Positions 33,528 through 42,795 are shown, numbered from the stretch's first letter. The stretch: DNA of 64,000 nt from Micromonospora sp. WMMD1120 (GCF_029626235.1 NZ_JARUBO010000005.1:1830501-1894500); one strand, 5' to 3'. The notes: generated by a model from the sequence alone, not told the origin. Numbers and translations are program-made.

Positions 33528-34442
33528 ATGGACCTGGCGTACCTGCGCGCACACCCGGCACACCTGCCGACCTTCCGGACCCACCAGCGGCTCCGGGAGA
33601 CGCCTGTCGCCGGTGGCGACATCTGCGCCGCCGCCCGGCTCACCCTCGACGACGGCCACTCCGTCTTCGCCAAGTCGTGGCCCGAACGGTCCGACCGGGC
33701 GGTGCCGGAGGGCTTCTTCGAGGCCGAGGCCGCCGGGCTGCGCTGGCTGCGTGCCGCCGGCTCGGTGGCCGTACCCGAGGTGATCGTGGCGTTGCCCGAC
33801 CTGTTGGCGCTCGACTGGGTGGAGCCCGGCGAGCCGACGCCGGAGGCCGCGGACCGCTTCGGCCGGGAGCTGGCAGGGCTGCACCGGGCGGGCGCGACCA
33901 CCTTCGGCGCGACCTGGCCCGGCTTCATCGGGTCGCTCCCCCAGGACAACACCCCCACCGACGGCCCCTGGTCGGCGTGGTTCGCCGAGCGGCGTCTCCT
34001 CCCCTACCTGCGCCGATCGGTCGACAATGGTGCGCTGACGGTCGCCGACGTGACGCTGGTCGAGCGGGTCGTCGACAAGGCCGACGGGCTCGGCGGCGAC
34101 GAGCCGCCCGCGCGCGTCCACGGCGATCTGTGGCCCGGCAACGTGCTGTGGGGGGCCGACGAGCGGGCCTGGCTCGTCGACCCGGCGGCGCACGGCGGGC
34201 ACCGGGAGACGGATCTCGCCCAGCTCGCCCTCTTCGGCGGTCTTCCGTACCTGGATCGGGTGCTGGCCGCCTACCACGAGAGTTGGCCGCTGTCGGACGG
34301 TTGGCGCGACCGGGTTCCCCTGCATCAGTTGCACCTGCTGCTCGTGCACACCGCGATCTTCGGCAGCGGTTACCGGGAGGCGGTCGTCCGGACCGCCCGG
34401 GCCGTCCTGGGCCGGGCCGAGCGCGCTACGGTCGACAGGTGA
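33528..34442 (+). CDS. fructosamine kinase / aminoglycoside phosphotransferase-fold protein
   Basis: A 304-residue kinase-like protein. It has VFAKSWPERSD (ATP-site Lys region), FFEAEAAGLRWL (Glu), ARVHGDLWPGNVLW (catalytic HGDLWPGN) and WLVDPAAHGGHRETDLAQL (metal-binding Asp). The HGDLWPGN and DPAxxGGHRE patterns are those of fructosamine-3-kinase relatives, which repair glycated proteins; antibiotic kinases share the fold but fit less well. ATG 33528 is the start. Its stop overlaps the moaA start (GTGA), which ties it to the Mo-cofactor transcript. Confidence 0.85.
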   Translation: MDLAYLRAHPAHLPTFRTHQRLRETPVAGGDICAAARLTLDDGHSVFAKSWPERSDRAVPEGFFEAEAAGLRWLRAAGSVAVPEVIVALPDLLALDWVEPGEPTPEAADRFGRELAGLHRAGATTFGATWPGFIGSLPQDNTPTDGPWSAWFAERRLLPYLRRSVDNGALTVADVTLVERVVDKADGLGGDEPPARVHGDLWPGNVLWGADERAWLVDPAAHGGHRETDLAQLALFGGLPYLDRVLAAYHESWPLSDGWRDRVPLHQLHLLLVHTAIFGSGYREAVVRTARAVLGRAERATVDR

Positions 34443-35452
34443 GCGTCGCCCCGGGAGCCGACGGCGTCCTCGTCGACCGGTACGGCCGCGTCGCTCGGGA
34501 CCTGCGCGTGTCCCTCACCGACAAGTGCAACCTGCGCTGCACCTACTGCATGCCGGCCGAGGGGTTGCCCTGGCTGGCCGGCCCCGAGCTGCTGACCGAC
34601 GCGGAGATCGTCCGGCTGGTCCGGGTGGCCGTCGAACGGCTCGGCGTGACCGAGGTGCGGTTCACCGGCGGTGAGCCGCTGATCCGACCCGGGCTCGTCG
34701 ACATCGTGACCGCCGTCGCCGCCCTGGAGCCCCGCCCCCGGGTCTCGCTGACCACCAACGGCATCGGGCTGGACCGGCTGGCCCCGGCGCTGCGCACGGC
34801 CGGCCTCGATCGGGTGAACGTCTCGCTCGACACCCTCGACGCCGGCCGGTTCACCAGGCTCACCCGCCGCCCCCGCCTGGACGCGGTGCTGGCCGGGCTC
34901 GCCGGGGCGGCAGCCGCCGGGCTGGAGCCCGTCAAAATCAACTCGGTGCTGATGCGCGGCGTCAACGAGGACGAGGCCCCCGCGCTGCTCCGCTTCGCCC
35001 TCGACCACGGCTACCAGCTACGGATCATCGAGCAGATGCCGTTGGACGCCCAGCACGGCTGGACCCGGGACACGATGGTCACCGCGGCGGAGATCCTGGC
35101 GTCCCTGCGTACCGGCTTCGACCTCAGCCCCGACCCGGTGGAACGCGGCGCGGCGCCGGCCGAGACCTGGCTCGTCGATGGCGGACCCGCCCGGGTCGGT
35201 GTGATCGCCAGCGTCACCCGCCCCTTCTGCGGCGACTGCGACCGCACCCGACTGACCGCCGACGGCCAGGTCCGCGCCTGCCTCTTCGCGACCGAGGAGT
35301 CGGACCTGCGCGCCGCCCTGCGCGCCGGGGCCGACGACGACGAGTTGGCCCGACGCTGGCGGGTGGCGATGTGGGGCAAGCGCGCCGGGCACGGCATCGA
35401 CGATCCCACCTTCCTCCAACCGACCCGCCCGATGTCCGCGATCGGGGGTTGA
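34439..35452 (+). CDS. moaA: GTP 3',8-cyclase (molybdenum cofactor synthesis)
   Basis: A 337-residue radical-SAM enzyme that starts Mo-cofactor synthesis by converting GTP to 3',8-cyclo-GTP. The SAM cluster motif is TDKCNLRCTYC (Cys30, Cys34, Cys37); FTGGEPL binds SAM; the second cluster uses FCGDCDRTRL and RACLF (Cys264, Cys267, Cys281). The C-terminus ends in the essential Gly-Gly (SAIGG). GTG 34439 overlaps the kinase-like gene. moaD follows after three bases. Its partner moaC is encoded about 15 kb away at 50192. Confidence 0.96.
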   Translation: MSVAPGADGVLVDRYGRVARDLRVSLTDKCNLRCTYCMPAEGLPWLAGPELLTDAEIVRLVRVAVERLGVTEVRFTGGEPLIRPGLVDIVTAVAALEPRPRVSLTTNGIGLDRLAPALRTAGLDRVNVSLDTLDAGRFTRLTRRPRLDAVLAGLAGAAAAGLEPVKINSVLMRGVNEDEAPALLRFALDHGYQLRIIEQMPLDAQHGWTRDTMVTAAEILASLRTGFDLSPDPVERGAAPAETWLVDGGPARVGVIASVTRPFCGDCDRTRLTADGQVRACLFATEESDLRAALRAGADDDELARRWRVAMWGKRAGHGIDDPTFLQPTRPMSAIGG

Positions 35453-35455
35453 GGC

Positions 35456-35710
35456 GTGCAGCCGACCTCGCTCACCGTCCGCTACTTCGCCGGCGCCCGC
35501 GCCGCCGCCGGGCGTTCCGAGGAGATCCTGCCGGCGGCGCCGTCCCTCGACGACCTCACGACCGAGCTGACCCGACGCCACGGCGACCGGCTCGCCGTGG
35601 TGCTGCGGGTGGCGAGTTTCCTGGTAGATGGCGTCGCCTGTCATGATCGTCGGGCACCCCTGCCGGCCGGGGCCACGATCGATGTCCTGCCCCCGTTCGC
35701 GGGCGGCTGA
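35456..35710 (+). CDS. moaD: MoaD/ThiS family sulfur carrier
   Basis: An 84-residue beta-grasp protein ending in LPPFAGG; the C-terminal Gly-Gly is adenylated and made into a thiocarboxylate that supplies sulfur for molybdopterin. It begins with TSLTVRYFAGARAAAGRSEE, typical of MoaD. GTG 35456 starts three bases after moaA. The large subunit MoaE is encoded at 47959-48387. The adenylating enzyme (MoeB/MoeZ) is not in the window. Confidence 0.9.
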   Translation: MQPTSLTVRYFAGARAAAGRSEEILPAAPSLDDLTTELTRRHGDRLAVVLRVASFLVDGVACHDRRAPLPAGATIDVLPPFAGG

Positions 35711-35723
35711 GGGAGGCGCGCAG

Positions 35724-36968
35724 ATGTTGGCGGTTCTGGGGTTCGTGGCTGTCCTGGCGCTGGTCGCCGGTCTCATCCATCTCTATTTGTGGAAGCGGCT
35801 CGTCCGGGACACCACCACGCCGGGCCGGTGGCGGCGCGTCGGCGGTATCGCCGCTGTGGTGCTGGCGCTGCTCGTGCCGATCACCATGGCCGGCACGCAG
35901 GCCGGCCTCTACTGGCTCGCCTGGCCGGGCTACCTGTGGCTCGCGCTGATGTTCTACCTGCTGGTCGTGCTGATCGTCCTGGAAGTCCCGATGCTCGTCG
36001 CCCGGTTGGCGCTGCGCCGCCGGGTGGTCGCCGCGGAGCCGACCACCGCCGCGCCCGAGCCGGTGCTGGTGGGCGCCGCCGGGCCGACCGAGCCGCCGGC
36101 CACCGGCGCCGTCGCGGCACCCGATCACGACCCGGCCCGCCGGCTGCTGCTGGCCCGTGGGGCGGCCATCTTCGCCGGTCTCACCGCCACTGGCGTTGTG
36201 GGGTACGGCATCCGCACCGCCCTCGGCCCGCCCCAGCTCGACCGGGTGCGTATCCCGCTCGCCAAGCTGCCCCGGAGCATGGACGGTCTGCGCATCGCCA
36301 CCGTCTCCGACATCCACCTCGGCCCGCTGCGCGGCCGGGCACACACCGAGCGGATCGTCGCCGCCATCAACCGGCTCGACGCCGACCTGGTCGCTGTCGT
36401 CGGCGACCTGGTCGACGGCTCGGTGGCCGAGCTCGGCGCGGCCGCCGAACCCCTGCGCGACCTGCGCTCCCGCTACGGCAACTTCTTCGTCACCGGCAAC
36501 CACGAGTACTACTCCGGCGTCGAGGAGTGGGTCCAGGAGGTCGACCGGCTCGGCCTGCGGGTGTTGCAGAACCAGCGACAGGAGATCCAGGCCCGGGGTG
36601 GTGTGCTCGACCTGGCCGGCGTGAACGACCTGACCGCGGAGGGCATTGGCCTCGCCGCGGGTCCGGACTTCGCCGCCGCCCTCGGTGACCGCGACCCGAG
36701 CCGTCCGGTGGTCCTGCTCGCGCACCAACCGGTGGCGGCGAAGGAGGCGGCCCGTTACGGCGTCGACCTGCAACTGTCCGGGCACACCCACGGTGGGCAG
36801 ATGGTGCCGTTCAACCTGGCCGTCAAACTGGAGCAGCCGGTGGTCAGCGGGCTCGGCGAGGTCGACGGCACCAAGGTCTACGTCACCAACGGCGCCGGTT
36901 TCTGGGGTCCTCCGGTCCGGGTCGGCGCCGAGCCACAGATCAGTCTGGTCGAACTGCGCTCGGCATAG
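35724..36968 (+). CDS. membrane-anchored metallophosphoesterase
   Basis: A 414-residue protein with about four N-terminal helices (residues 1-95), a linker, another hydrophobic segment (about 140-170, LLLARGAAIFAGLTATGVVG) and a calcineurin-type phosphoesterase domain: ATVSDIHLGP, VVGDLVDGS, VTGNHEYY, LLAHQPV and LSGHTHGGQ. The metal ligands are all present. Relatives include YaeI-type phosphodiesterases that act on lipid precursors. ATG 35724 follows GAGGGAGG, 13 bases after moaD, so it may share its transcript. The substrate is unknown. Confidence 0.87.
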   Translation: MLAVLGFVAVLALVAGLIHLYLWKRLVRDTTTPGRWRRVGGIAAVVLALLVPITMAGTQAGLYWLAWPGYLWLALMFYLLVVLIVLEVPMLVARLALRRRVVAAEPTTAAPEPVLVGAAGPTEPPATGAVAAPDHDPARRLLLARGAAIFAGLTATGVVGYGIRTALGPPQLDRVRIPLAKLPRSMDGLRIATVSDIHLGPLRGRAHTERIVAAINRLDADLVAVVGDLVDGSVAELGAAAEPLRDLRSRYGNFFVTGNHEYYSGVEEWVQEVDRLGLRVLQNQRQEIQARGGVLDLAGVNDLTAEGIGLAAGPDFAAALGDRDPSRPVVLLAHQPVAAKEAARYGVDLQLSGHTHGGQMVPFNLAVKLEQPVVSGLGEVDGTKVYVTNGAGFWGPPVRVGAEPQISLVELRSA

Positions 36969-37029
36969 CGGACGTCACGTCCGCGCGTGGCGGCAGGCGG
37001 CCGGCGTGGCGGGCGTGACAGGATGCGGC

Positions 37030-40000
37030 GTGCCCCCGTTCAGCGCCGTACCCCCCGGTGGCCTCCCGCCATTCGTCGCGGACCTGCACATCCACTCGAA
37101 ATACTCGCGCGCGTGCAGCCGTGACCTCACCACACCGAACCTCGCGTGGTGGGCGCGACGTAAGGGCATCGGTCTGCTCGGCACCGGCGACTTCACCCAC
37201 CCCGCCTGGTACGACCACCTGCGTGAGACGCTGCACCCGGCCGAGCCGGGGCTGTACCGACTGGACCCCGACGCGGAACGGGATGTCGCCCGCCGGCTGC
37301 CGCCCCGCCTGGCCAGCGTCGCGGAGGCCGACCCGGTCCGGTTCATGCTGAGCGTCGAGATCTCCACCATCTACAAGAGGGACGACCGGACCCGCAAGGT
37401 GCACCACCTGATCTACCTGCCTGATCTGGACGCGGTGGCCCGGTTCAACACCGCGCTCGGCCGGATCGGCAACCTCGGCTCGGACGGCCGGCCGATCCTC
37501 GGACTGGACTCCCGCGACCTGCTGGAGATCACCCTGGAGGCCAGCCCGGACGGTTACCTGGTGCCGGCGCACATCTGGACGCCCTGGTTCTCGGCGCTGG
37601 GCTCGAAGTCCGGCTTCGACGCGATCGCTGACTGCTACGCCGACCTGGCCGAGCACATCTTCGCCGTGGAGACCGGGCTCTCCTCCGACCCGGCGATGAA
37701 CTGGCGGGTCGGCAGCCTCGACCGCTACCAGTTGGTGTCCAACTCGGACGCGCACTCGCCACCGGCCCTCGGCCGGGAGGCGACGGTGTTGACCGCCGAA
37801 CGGGACTACTTCGCCGTCCGGGAGGCGCTGCGGACCGGGAACGGCCTGGCCGGGACCATCGAGTTCTTCCCCGAGGAGGGCAAGTACCACGCCGACGGGC
37901 ACCGGTTGTGCGGGGTCAACTGGTCCCCGGAGCGCACCCGCGCGGCTGGCGGGCGGTGCCCCGAGTGTGGCAAGCCGCTCACCGTGGGTGTGCTGAGCCG
38001 GGTCGAGGAGCTGGCCGACCGCCCGGAGGGGCACCGGCCGGCGCACGCCCGGGACGTCACCCATCTGGTGCCGCTCGCCGAGATCCTTGGCGAGATCAAC
38101 AAGGTCGGCGTCAAGTCCAAGAAGGTCGAGGGACGGTTCAACGAGCTGCTGGCCACGCTCGGCCCCGAGTTGGAGATCCTGACCACGACGCCGTTGAGCG
38201 ACATCGCGCAGGCCGGTGGCGAGCTGCTCGCGGAGGGCATCGGGCGGCTGCGCCGCGGTGACGTACGCCGGGTGCCCGGCTACGACGGCGAGTACGGGGT
38301 GATCACGCTGTTCGATCCGGCGGAGCTGGGCGCGCAGGAGACGCTGTTCGACGTACCCGTGCCGGCGCAACGACCGCCCGCGGAGCCGGCTCCCCGCGCG
38401 ACGGCCAAGCGCCCGACGGCGGCCAGGGCCGAGCCGAAACGCAAGCCGGCCCCGCCGCCCGCACCGCCGATAGCGCCGCCGCCGTCACCACACGAGCCGT
38501 TCGAGCCGATGCTCGCCGGGATGGAAGAGGTCGGCACCGGACTGCTGGACCGGTTGGACGCGATGCAGCGGGTGGCCGCGTCCGCGCCCGGCGGCCCACT
38601 GCTCATCGTGGCCGGTCCCGGCACCGGCAAGACCAGGACCCTCACCCACCGGATCGCGTACCTCTGCGCGGAGCTGAACGTCTTCCCCGAGCAGTGCCTC
38701 GCGATCACGTTCACCCGCCGGGCCGCCGAGGAGTTGCGGCACCGCCTCGACGGCCTGCTCGGTCCGGTCGCCGAGGACGTGACAGTGGGCACGTTCCACG
38801 CGCTGGGGCTGACCATCCTGCGGGACAACGCCGAGGCGGCGGGCCTGCCGGCCGGTTTCCGGATCGCCGACGACGCCGAGCGGGCCGCCGCCCGGACGGA
38901 GGCCGGCGACGACGCCGCCGCCTACACCGCGCTGCTGCGCAAGCAGGACCTCGTCGACCTGGACGAGTTGGTGAGCCTGCCGGTGGAGCTGCTGCGGGCC
39001 GACCCGAAGCTGGTCGAGCGGTACCGGGACCGCTGGCGGTGGATCTTCGTCGACGAGTACCAGGACGTCGACGCGGTGCAGTACGAGCTGCTGCGGCTAC
39101 TCAGCCCCGCCGACGGCAACCTGTGCGCGATCGGCGACCCGGACCAGGCGATCTACTCGTTCCGCGGCGCGGACGTCGGCTACTTCCTGCGCTTCTCCGA
39201 GGACTTCACCGACGCCCGGCTGGTCCGGCTCAACCGCAACTACCGCTCGTCCGCGCCGATCCTGGCCGCCGCCGTGCAGGCCATCGCGCCGTCCTCGCTG
39301 GTCCGGGGCCGGCGACTGGACCCGGCCCGGCTCGACCCGGAGGCACCCCTGGTCGGGCGGTACCCGGCGGCGTCCGTCGCCGAGGAGGCCGACTTCGTGG
39401 TGCGTACCGTCGACGATCTGGTCGGTGGGTTGTCGCACCGCTCGCTGGACTCGGGCCGCATCGACGGGCGTTCGACCACGCTGTCGTTCTCCGACATCGC
39501 CGTGCTGTACCGCACCGACTCGCAGGCCGCCCCGATCGTCGACGCCCTGACCCGGGCGAACATCCCGGTGCAGAAGCGTTCCCACGACAGGTTGCGGGAC
39601 CGCCCCGGCGTCGCCGCCATCGCCCGCGAACTGCGGCACGCCGACGGCCTGTCCGGCCCGCTGGCCGCCCGGGTGCGGTTGGCCGGCCAGGTCGTCGCGG
39701 AGCGGTTCGCGGTGCCCACCCTGGACGGAGCCAGCAGCGCGGTTCGACCGGAGGACGTCCGCTCGGCGGTGGACCTGCTGACCCCGCTGGCCCGGCGGTG
39801 CGGCGACGATCTGGAGACCTTCCTGTCCCAGTTGGCCACCGGCGCGGAGGTGGACGCCCTGGACCCGCGCGCCGAGGCGGTCACGCTACTCACCCTGCAC
39901 GCGGCGAAGGGCCTGGAGTTTCCGGTGGTCTTCCTGGTCGGCGTCGAGGACGGGTTGCTGCCGTTGCGCTGGCCGGGCTCGACGCCCGACGAGGACGCCG

Positions 40001-40209
40001 TCGCGGAGGAGCGCCGGCTCTTCTTCGTCGGCCTGACCCGGGCCCAGGACCGGCTCTACGTCAGCCACGCGGCCCGCCGCGTCCGCCACGGCGCGGAGCG
40101 CGACTGCGCGCCCTCGCCGTACCTGAGCGCGATCGACCCCGGCCTGTTCGAACGCTTCGGCGAGGCCGAACCCCGCCGCCCCAAGGACCGCCAACTCCGC
40201 CTGATCTAA
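37030..40209 (+). CDS. EndoQ-like PHP endonuclease fused to UvrD-family helicase
   Basis: A 1059-residue fusion. Residues about 15-410 resemble endonuclease Q (PHP fold): VADLHIHSKYSRACS, a zinc-finger-like segment (Cys near 294, then GGRCPECGKPLTVGVLSRVE) and ELADRPEGH. A Pro/Ala-rich linker (about 440-495) joins it to a superfamily-1 helicase: Walker A VAGPGTGKTRT (about 527-537), FTRRAAEELR, GTFHALGL, FVDEYQDVD (about 672-680), GDPDQAIYSFRGAD, LNRNYRSS, TLHAAKGLEF and VGLTRAQDRLY. EndoQ cuts DNA 5' of deaminated bases; the helicase could then unwind the nicked strand. GTG 37030 is the start. The gene stands alone, 61 bases after the phosphoesterase gene. Confidence 0.88.
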   Translation: MPPFSAVPPGGLPPFVADLHIHSKYSRACSRDLTTPNLAWWARRKGIGLLGTGDFTHPAWYDHLRETLHPAEPGLYRLDPDAERDVARRLPPRLASVAEADPVRFMLSVEISTIYKRDDRTRKVHHLIYLPDLDAVARFNTALGRIGNLGSDGRPILGLDSRDLLEITLEASPDGYLVPAHIWTPWFSALGSKSGFDAIADCYADLAEHIFAVETGLSSDPAMNWRVGSLDRYQLVSNSDAHSPPALGREATVLTAERDYFAVREALRTGNGLAGTIEFFPEEGKYHADGHRLCGVNWSPERTRAAGGRCPECGKPLTVGVLSRVEELADRPEGHRPAHARDVTHLVPLAEILGEINKVGVKSKKVEGRFNELLATLGPELEILTTTPLSDIAQAGGELLAEGIGRLRRGDVRRVPGYDGEYGVITLFDPAELGAQETLFDVPVPAQRPPAEPAPRATAKRPTAARAEPKRKPAPPPAPPIAPPPSPHEPFEPMLAGMEEVGTGLLDRLDAMQRVAASAPGGPLLIVAGPGTGKTRTLTHRIAYLCAELNVFPEQCLAITFTRRAAEELRHRLDGLLGPVAEDVTVGTFHALGLTILRDNAEAAGLPAGFRIADDAERAAARTEAGDDAAAYTALLRKQDLVDLDELVSLPVELLRADPKLVERYRDRWRWIFVDEYQDVDAVQYELLRLLSPADGNLCAIGDPDQAIYSFRGADVGYFLRFSEDFTDARLVRLNRNYRSSAPILAAAVQAIAPSSLVRGRRLDPARLDPEAPLVGRYPAASVAEEADFVVRTVDDLVGGLSHRSLDSGRIDGRSTTLSFSDIAVLYRTDSQAAPIVDALTRANIPVQKRSHDRLRDRPGVAAIARELRHADGLSGPLAARVRLAGQVVAERFAVPTLDGASSAVRPEDVRSAVDLLTPLARRCGDDLETFLSQLATGAEVDALDPRAEAVTLLTLHAAKGLEFPVVFLVGVEDGLLPLRWPGSTPDEDAVAEERRLFFVGLTRAQDRLYVSHAARRVRHGAERDCAPSPYLSAIDPGLFERFGEAEPRRPKDRQLRLI

Positions 40210-40247
40210 CCTCCCCCCACCCGCGCCGAGCCCCGCCCCTTTTCTCG

Positions 40248-40317
40248 CGATCTTGCACTTTGAGATGACGATCTGTAGGTTTTCGCACCTTTTGTCGCCG
40301 CAGCAAGTGCAAGATCG
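40248..40317. repeat. dispersed 70-bp palindromic element, copy C
   Basis: CGATCTTGCACTT (40248-40260) and its exact complement (40305-40317) enclose a 44-base interior. Its right half (from TTTTCGCACC through CGCCGCAG) aligns with that of copy B. It lies between the convergent EndoQ-helicase and A24 peptidase genes, so it may also serve as a terminator. Confidence 0.85.
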
Positions 40318-40346
40318 GCGCGAAGCAGGGGGGCACGGGGGGGGAT

Positions 40347-40976
40347 TCAGGGGAGGAGGGCGGCTAGCCAGGCTCCGGTGAGGAGGGCTGGTCCCAGCGG
40401 CAGCGGGGTGTCGCGGCGGATCTGCCGGGTGGCGAGCAGGCCGAGGGCCAGCGTGCCGAACAGCAGGTGCGGTAGGAGCAGCCCGGTGAGCAGCACGTCG
40501 CGGCCGAGCCAGCCGAGCGGCAGGCCGAGGACGGCGGCGAGTTTCACGTCCCCGAAGCCGAGCCGGGAGCCGGGAAGCAGGGCCAGCAGCACGTGTGCGG
40601 CGCCGGCGACCAGCGCGCCCGCCAGCGCGCCGAGGAACCGGGCCGGAACGTCGCCGAGCAGCGCCACGCCACCGAGGCCGAGGAGGCCCAGTAGCGCGGC
40701 GGCGAGCACCAGTGGGTCGGGTAGGCGCAGGCAGGCCAGGTCGACCCGGGCCAGCACCAGCCCCACCGCCGCCACCGCGAGGAGGACCGGCAGCGCCGGG
40801 TCGTCGGCCCGCGCGACGGCGAGCCCGACGAACACCACCGCCGCCACCGCCGGGCTCACCCAGACGCCACGGCCCAGCCGGGCCGGCATGGTCGCGAAGC
40901 GCCGGGCCAACGGGGGTACGACCACACCGATGGACCCGCCGAGCACGGTCACCCCGACCAGCGCAGCCGCCGACAT
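40347..40976 (-). CDS. A24-type prepilin peptidase, no methylase domain
   Basis: A 209-residue polytopic protein with about seven helices. It has the two aspartates of type IV prepilin peptidases: one in the LPDPLVL segment and one in GFGDVKLAAVLG. The N-terminal cysteine-rich methyltransferase domain is absent, as in actinobacterial and archaeal TadV-like enzymes. It would cleave type IV or Flp pilin precursors at the membrane. No pilin or secretion ATPase gene lies in the window, so its targets must be encoded elsewhere. Confidence 0.85.
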   Translation of the reverse strand: MSAAALVGVTVLGGSIGVVVPPLARRFATMPARLGRGVWVSPAVAAVVFVGLAVARADDPALPVLLAVAAVGLVLARVDLACLRLPDPLVLAAALLGLLGLGGVALLGDVPARFLGALAGALVAGAAHVLLALLPGSRLGFGDVKLAAVLGLPLGWLGRDVLLTGLLLPHLLFGTLALGLLATRQIRRDTPLPLGPALLTGAWLAALLP

Positions 40977-40986
40977 GGGGCGCAGA

Positions 40987-41991
40987 TTAGCGACCGTCCC
41001 CCGTCGGCGCGGCCCCCGAACGCGAGCCCGGGCGCACCCGGCGAGGCCGTTCGGTGGTCACCACCACAGCCACGCCGGCGACGATGACGGCGCCGCCGAG
41101 CAGGACCTGCGGGGTGATCGGCTCGGCCACCAGCAGCGCGCCGAGGGCCACCGCCACCACCGGGTTGACGTAGGCGTACGTCGACACCAGCGAGATGGGC
41201 GCGTTGTGCAGCAGCCAGATGTACGCGGTGAAGGCCACCAGCGAGCCCGCCACCATGAGGTAGGCCAGCGCGAGCCAGGATCGGGTGCTGACCGCCGCCG
41301 GGTGGAAGTCGCCCAACTCGCCCCGACCGGCGGCGACGACGGCCAGCGCCAGCGCTCCGGCCATCATCTCGTACACGGTGGCCACGAAGGGGTCGACGGG
41401 CATCCGGATCCGTCCGGACAGGAACGAGCCGATCGACCAGCAGGTGGACGCCGCCACGACTGTCAACGCCCCGAGCAGCGGGACCGCGGCGGAGTCGCCG
41501 GCCGGCAGCACCAGCAGGACCAGTCCGGCGAAGCCCACCGTGACCCCGACGAGGGTCCAGACCGGCGGACGGTCCCCGGTGATCGAGCGCAGCAGCACCA
41601 CCAGCAACGGCACCGTGGCCACCAGCAGCGCGGCGATCCCGGACGGAACCGCCGTGCCGGGCGGTCCGGATTCGGCGAGCACCACGAGGCCGTTGCCGCC
41701 GGCGAGCAGGAGCACACCGACAAGCGCGGCCGAGCCGAGCTGCCACCTGTCGACCCGGAGCGCGCCCGGCCCTCGGCGCAGCCGCAGCACCACCGCCAGC
41801 AGCAGACCGGCCACGGCGAACCGCAGGACGGCCGACAACAGCGGGGGTAGCGTCTCCACGGCTATCCGGATGGCCAGATAGGTGGAACCCCACAGCACGT
41901 AGACCACGATCAACGCGGTCCAGATCAGTGCCGGCGTGCTGCCGGCGACACGGCTGGCGAGGGCTGTGCCGCTCGGCGAAGGTGAGCTCAT
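40987..41991 (-). CDS. EamA/DMT family transporter
   Basis: A 334-residue protein with about ten helices in two EamA repeats: LIVVYVLWGSTYLAIRIAVE opens the first, and VTVVAASTCWSIGSFLSGRI the second, with AYVNPVVAVALGALLVAEPI near the end. These proteins export metabolites, amino acids or drugs by proton exchange; the substrate is not predictable. It ends 11 bases before the peptidase gene and may be transcribed with it. A long coding-like shadow on the other strand was ignored. Confidence 0.87.
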   Translation of the reverse strand: MSSPSPSGTALASRVAGSTPALIWTALIVVYVLWGSTYLAIRIAVETLPPLLSAVLRFAVAGLLLAVVLRLRRGPGALRVDRWQLGSAALVGVLLLAGGNGLVVLAESGPPGTAVPSGIAALLVATVPLLVVLLRSITGDRPPVWTLVGVTVGFAGLVLLVLPAGDSAAVPLLGALTVVAASTCWSIGSFLSGRIRMPVDPFVATVYEMMAGALALAVVAAGRGELGDFHPAAVSTRSWLALAYLMVAGSLVAFTAYIWLLHNAPISLVSTYAYVNPVVAVALGALLVAEPITPQVLLGGAVIVAGVAVVVTTERPRRVRPGSRSGAAPTGDGR

Positions 41992-42071
41992 CAGTGGACC
42001 ACGCTACGGTGGCGTCGGGGTCGGCGTCGCATGTTCGTGGCCGGCCTCTCATCACTGCGCAGGAGGGCGGC

Positions 42072-42773
42072 ATGACGAACTACGGACCACCGGGGGGCGG
42101 CAACCCGGGACCGTGGCGTGGACCTCGACCCGACGAAACCTACGGTCGCCCGGCCCAGCAGCCCTACCCGCCGTCGGTTCCGTCGTACCCGCCGGCGCCG
42201 AACGGGCACCCCGGGTCGTACGGCGGCGGACCCCAGACGCCCCACGGCAGCCCCTACGAGCCGGTGTACGGCGGCCAGCCGTACCAGCTCGACGACGACA
42301 GGTACGGCGACGACCGTCCGCCGAACCGGCGCGGTCGGGGGCCGCTGATCGCGGTACTCGCCGTTGTGCTGGTGCTGCTGGCGGCTGGCGGCGCCGCGTT
42401 CTGGCTCGGTCGGGGCAAGGGCGACCCGGCACCGGTAGCCGCTCCGACCACTCCGGCGGCGGTCGACGAGCCCAGCCCGGACGCGTCGGCGCCCACGCCG
42501 AGCGCCGCCGCGCCGCAGTCGTCGGCCGATCCCCGGTTCGCCAAGGTCGGCCAGTGCGTCCGCAACGACGGCGTGGCCGGCGGCAAACCCAAGCTGCTGA
42601 TCAGCGGTTGCACCGCCAAGTCGTACGAGGTGCTGAGCCGGATCGACGGCGCGACGAGCGGTGAGCGGGACGCCGAGGCCAAGTGCGCCAAGGTCGAGGG
42701 CTACACCAACTGGTACTTCTTCGACAGCGAGCTGGACACTCTCGACTTCGTCCTCTGCCTCAAGCAACGCTGA
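42072..42773 (+). CDS. Pro-rich membrane-anchored protein, LppU-like (paralogue 1)
   Basis: A 233-residue protein: Gly/Pro/Tyr-rich cytoplasmic N-terminus (about 1-90), one helix (PLIAVLAVVLVLLAAGGAAF, about 92-112), a Pro/Ala/Ser linker and a C-terminal domain with four Cys (VGQCVRND, ISGCTAKSYEVL, EAKCAKVEG and DFVLCLKQR). The same Cys pattern ends the next protein, so these are tandem paralogues of an extracytoplasmic domain seen in LppU-type proteins. Its function is unknown. ATG 42072 follows CAGGAGGGCGG. Confidence 0.75.
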   Translation: MTNYGPPGGGNPGPWRGPRPDETYGRPAQQPYPPSVPSYPPAPNGHPGSYGGGPQTPHGSPYEPVYGGQPYQLDDDRYGDDRPPNRRGRGPLIAVLAVVLVLLAAGGAAFWLGRGKGDPAPVAAPTTPAAVDEPSPDASAPTPSAAAPQSSADPRFAKVGQCVRNDGVAGGKPKLLISGCTAKSYEVLSRIDGATSGERDAEAKCAKVEGYTNWYFFDSELDTLDFVLCLKQR

Positions 42774-42795
42774 GACCACCCACCCCGGGAATGAC

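Noticed and set aside
32009..34438. Long open stretch in the moaA frame upstream of its start
   Set aside because: It runs antisense to and through other genes with composition typical of GC-rich shadows; moaA starts at 34439 by family fit and GTGA overlap.
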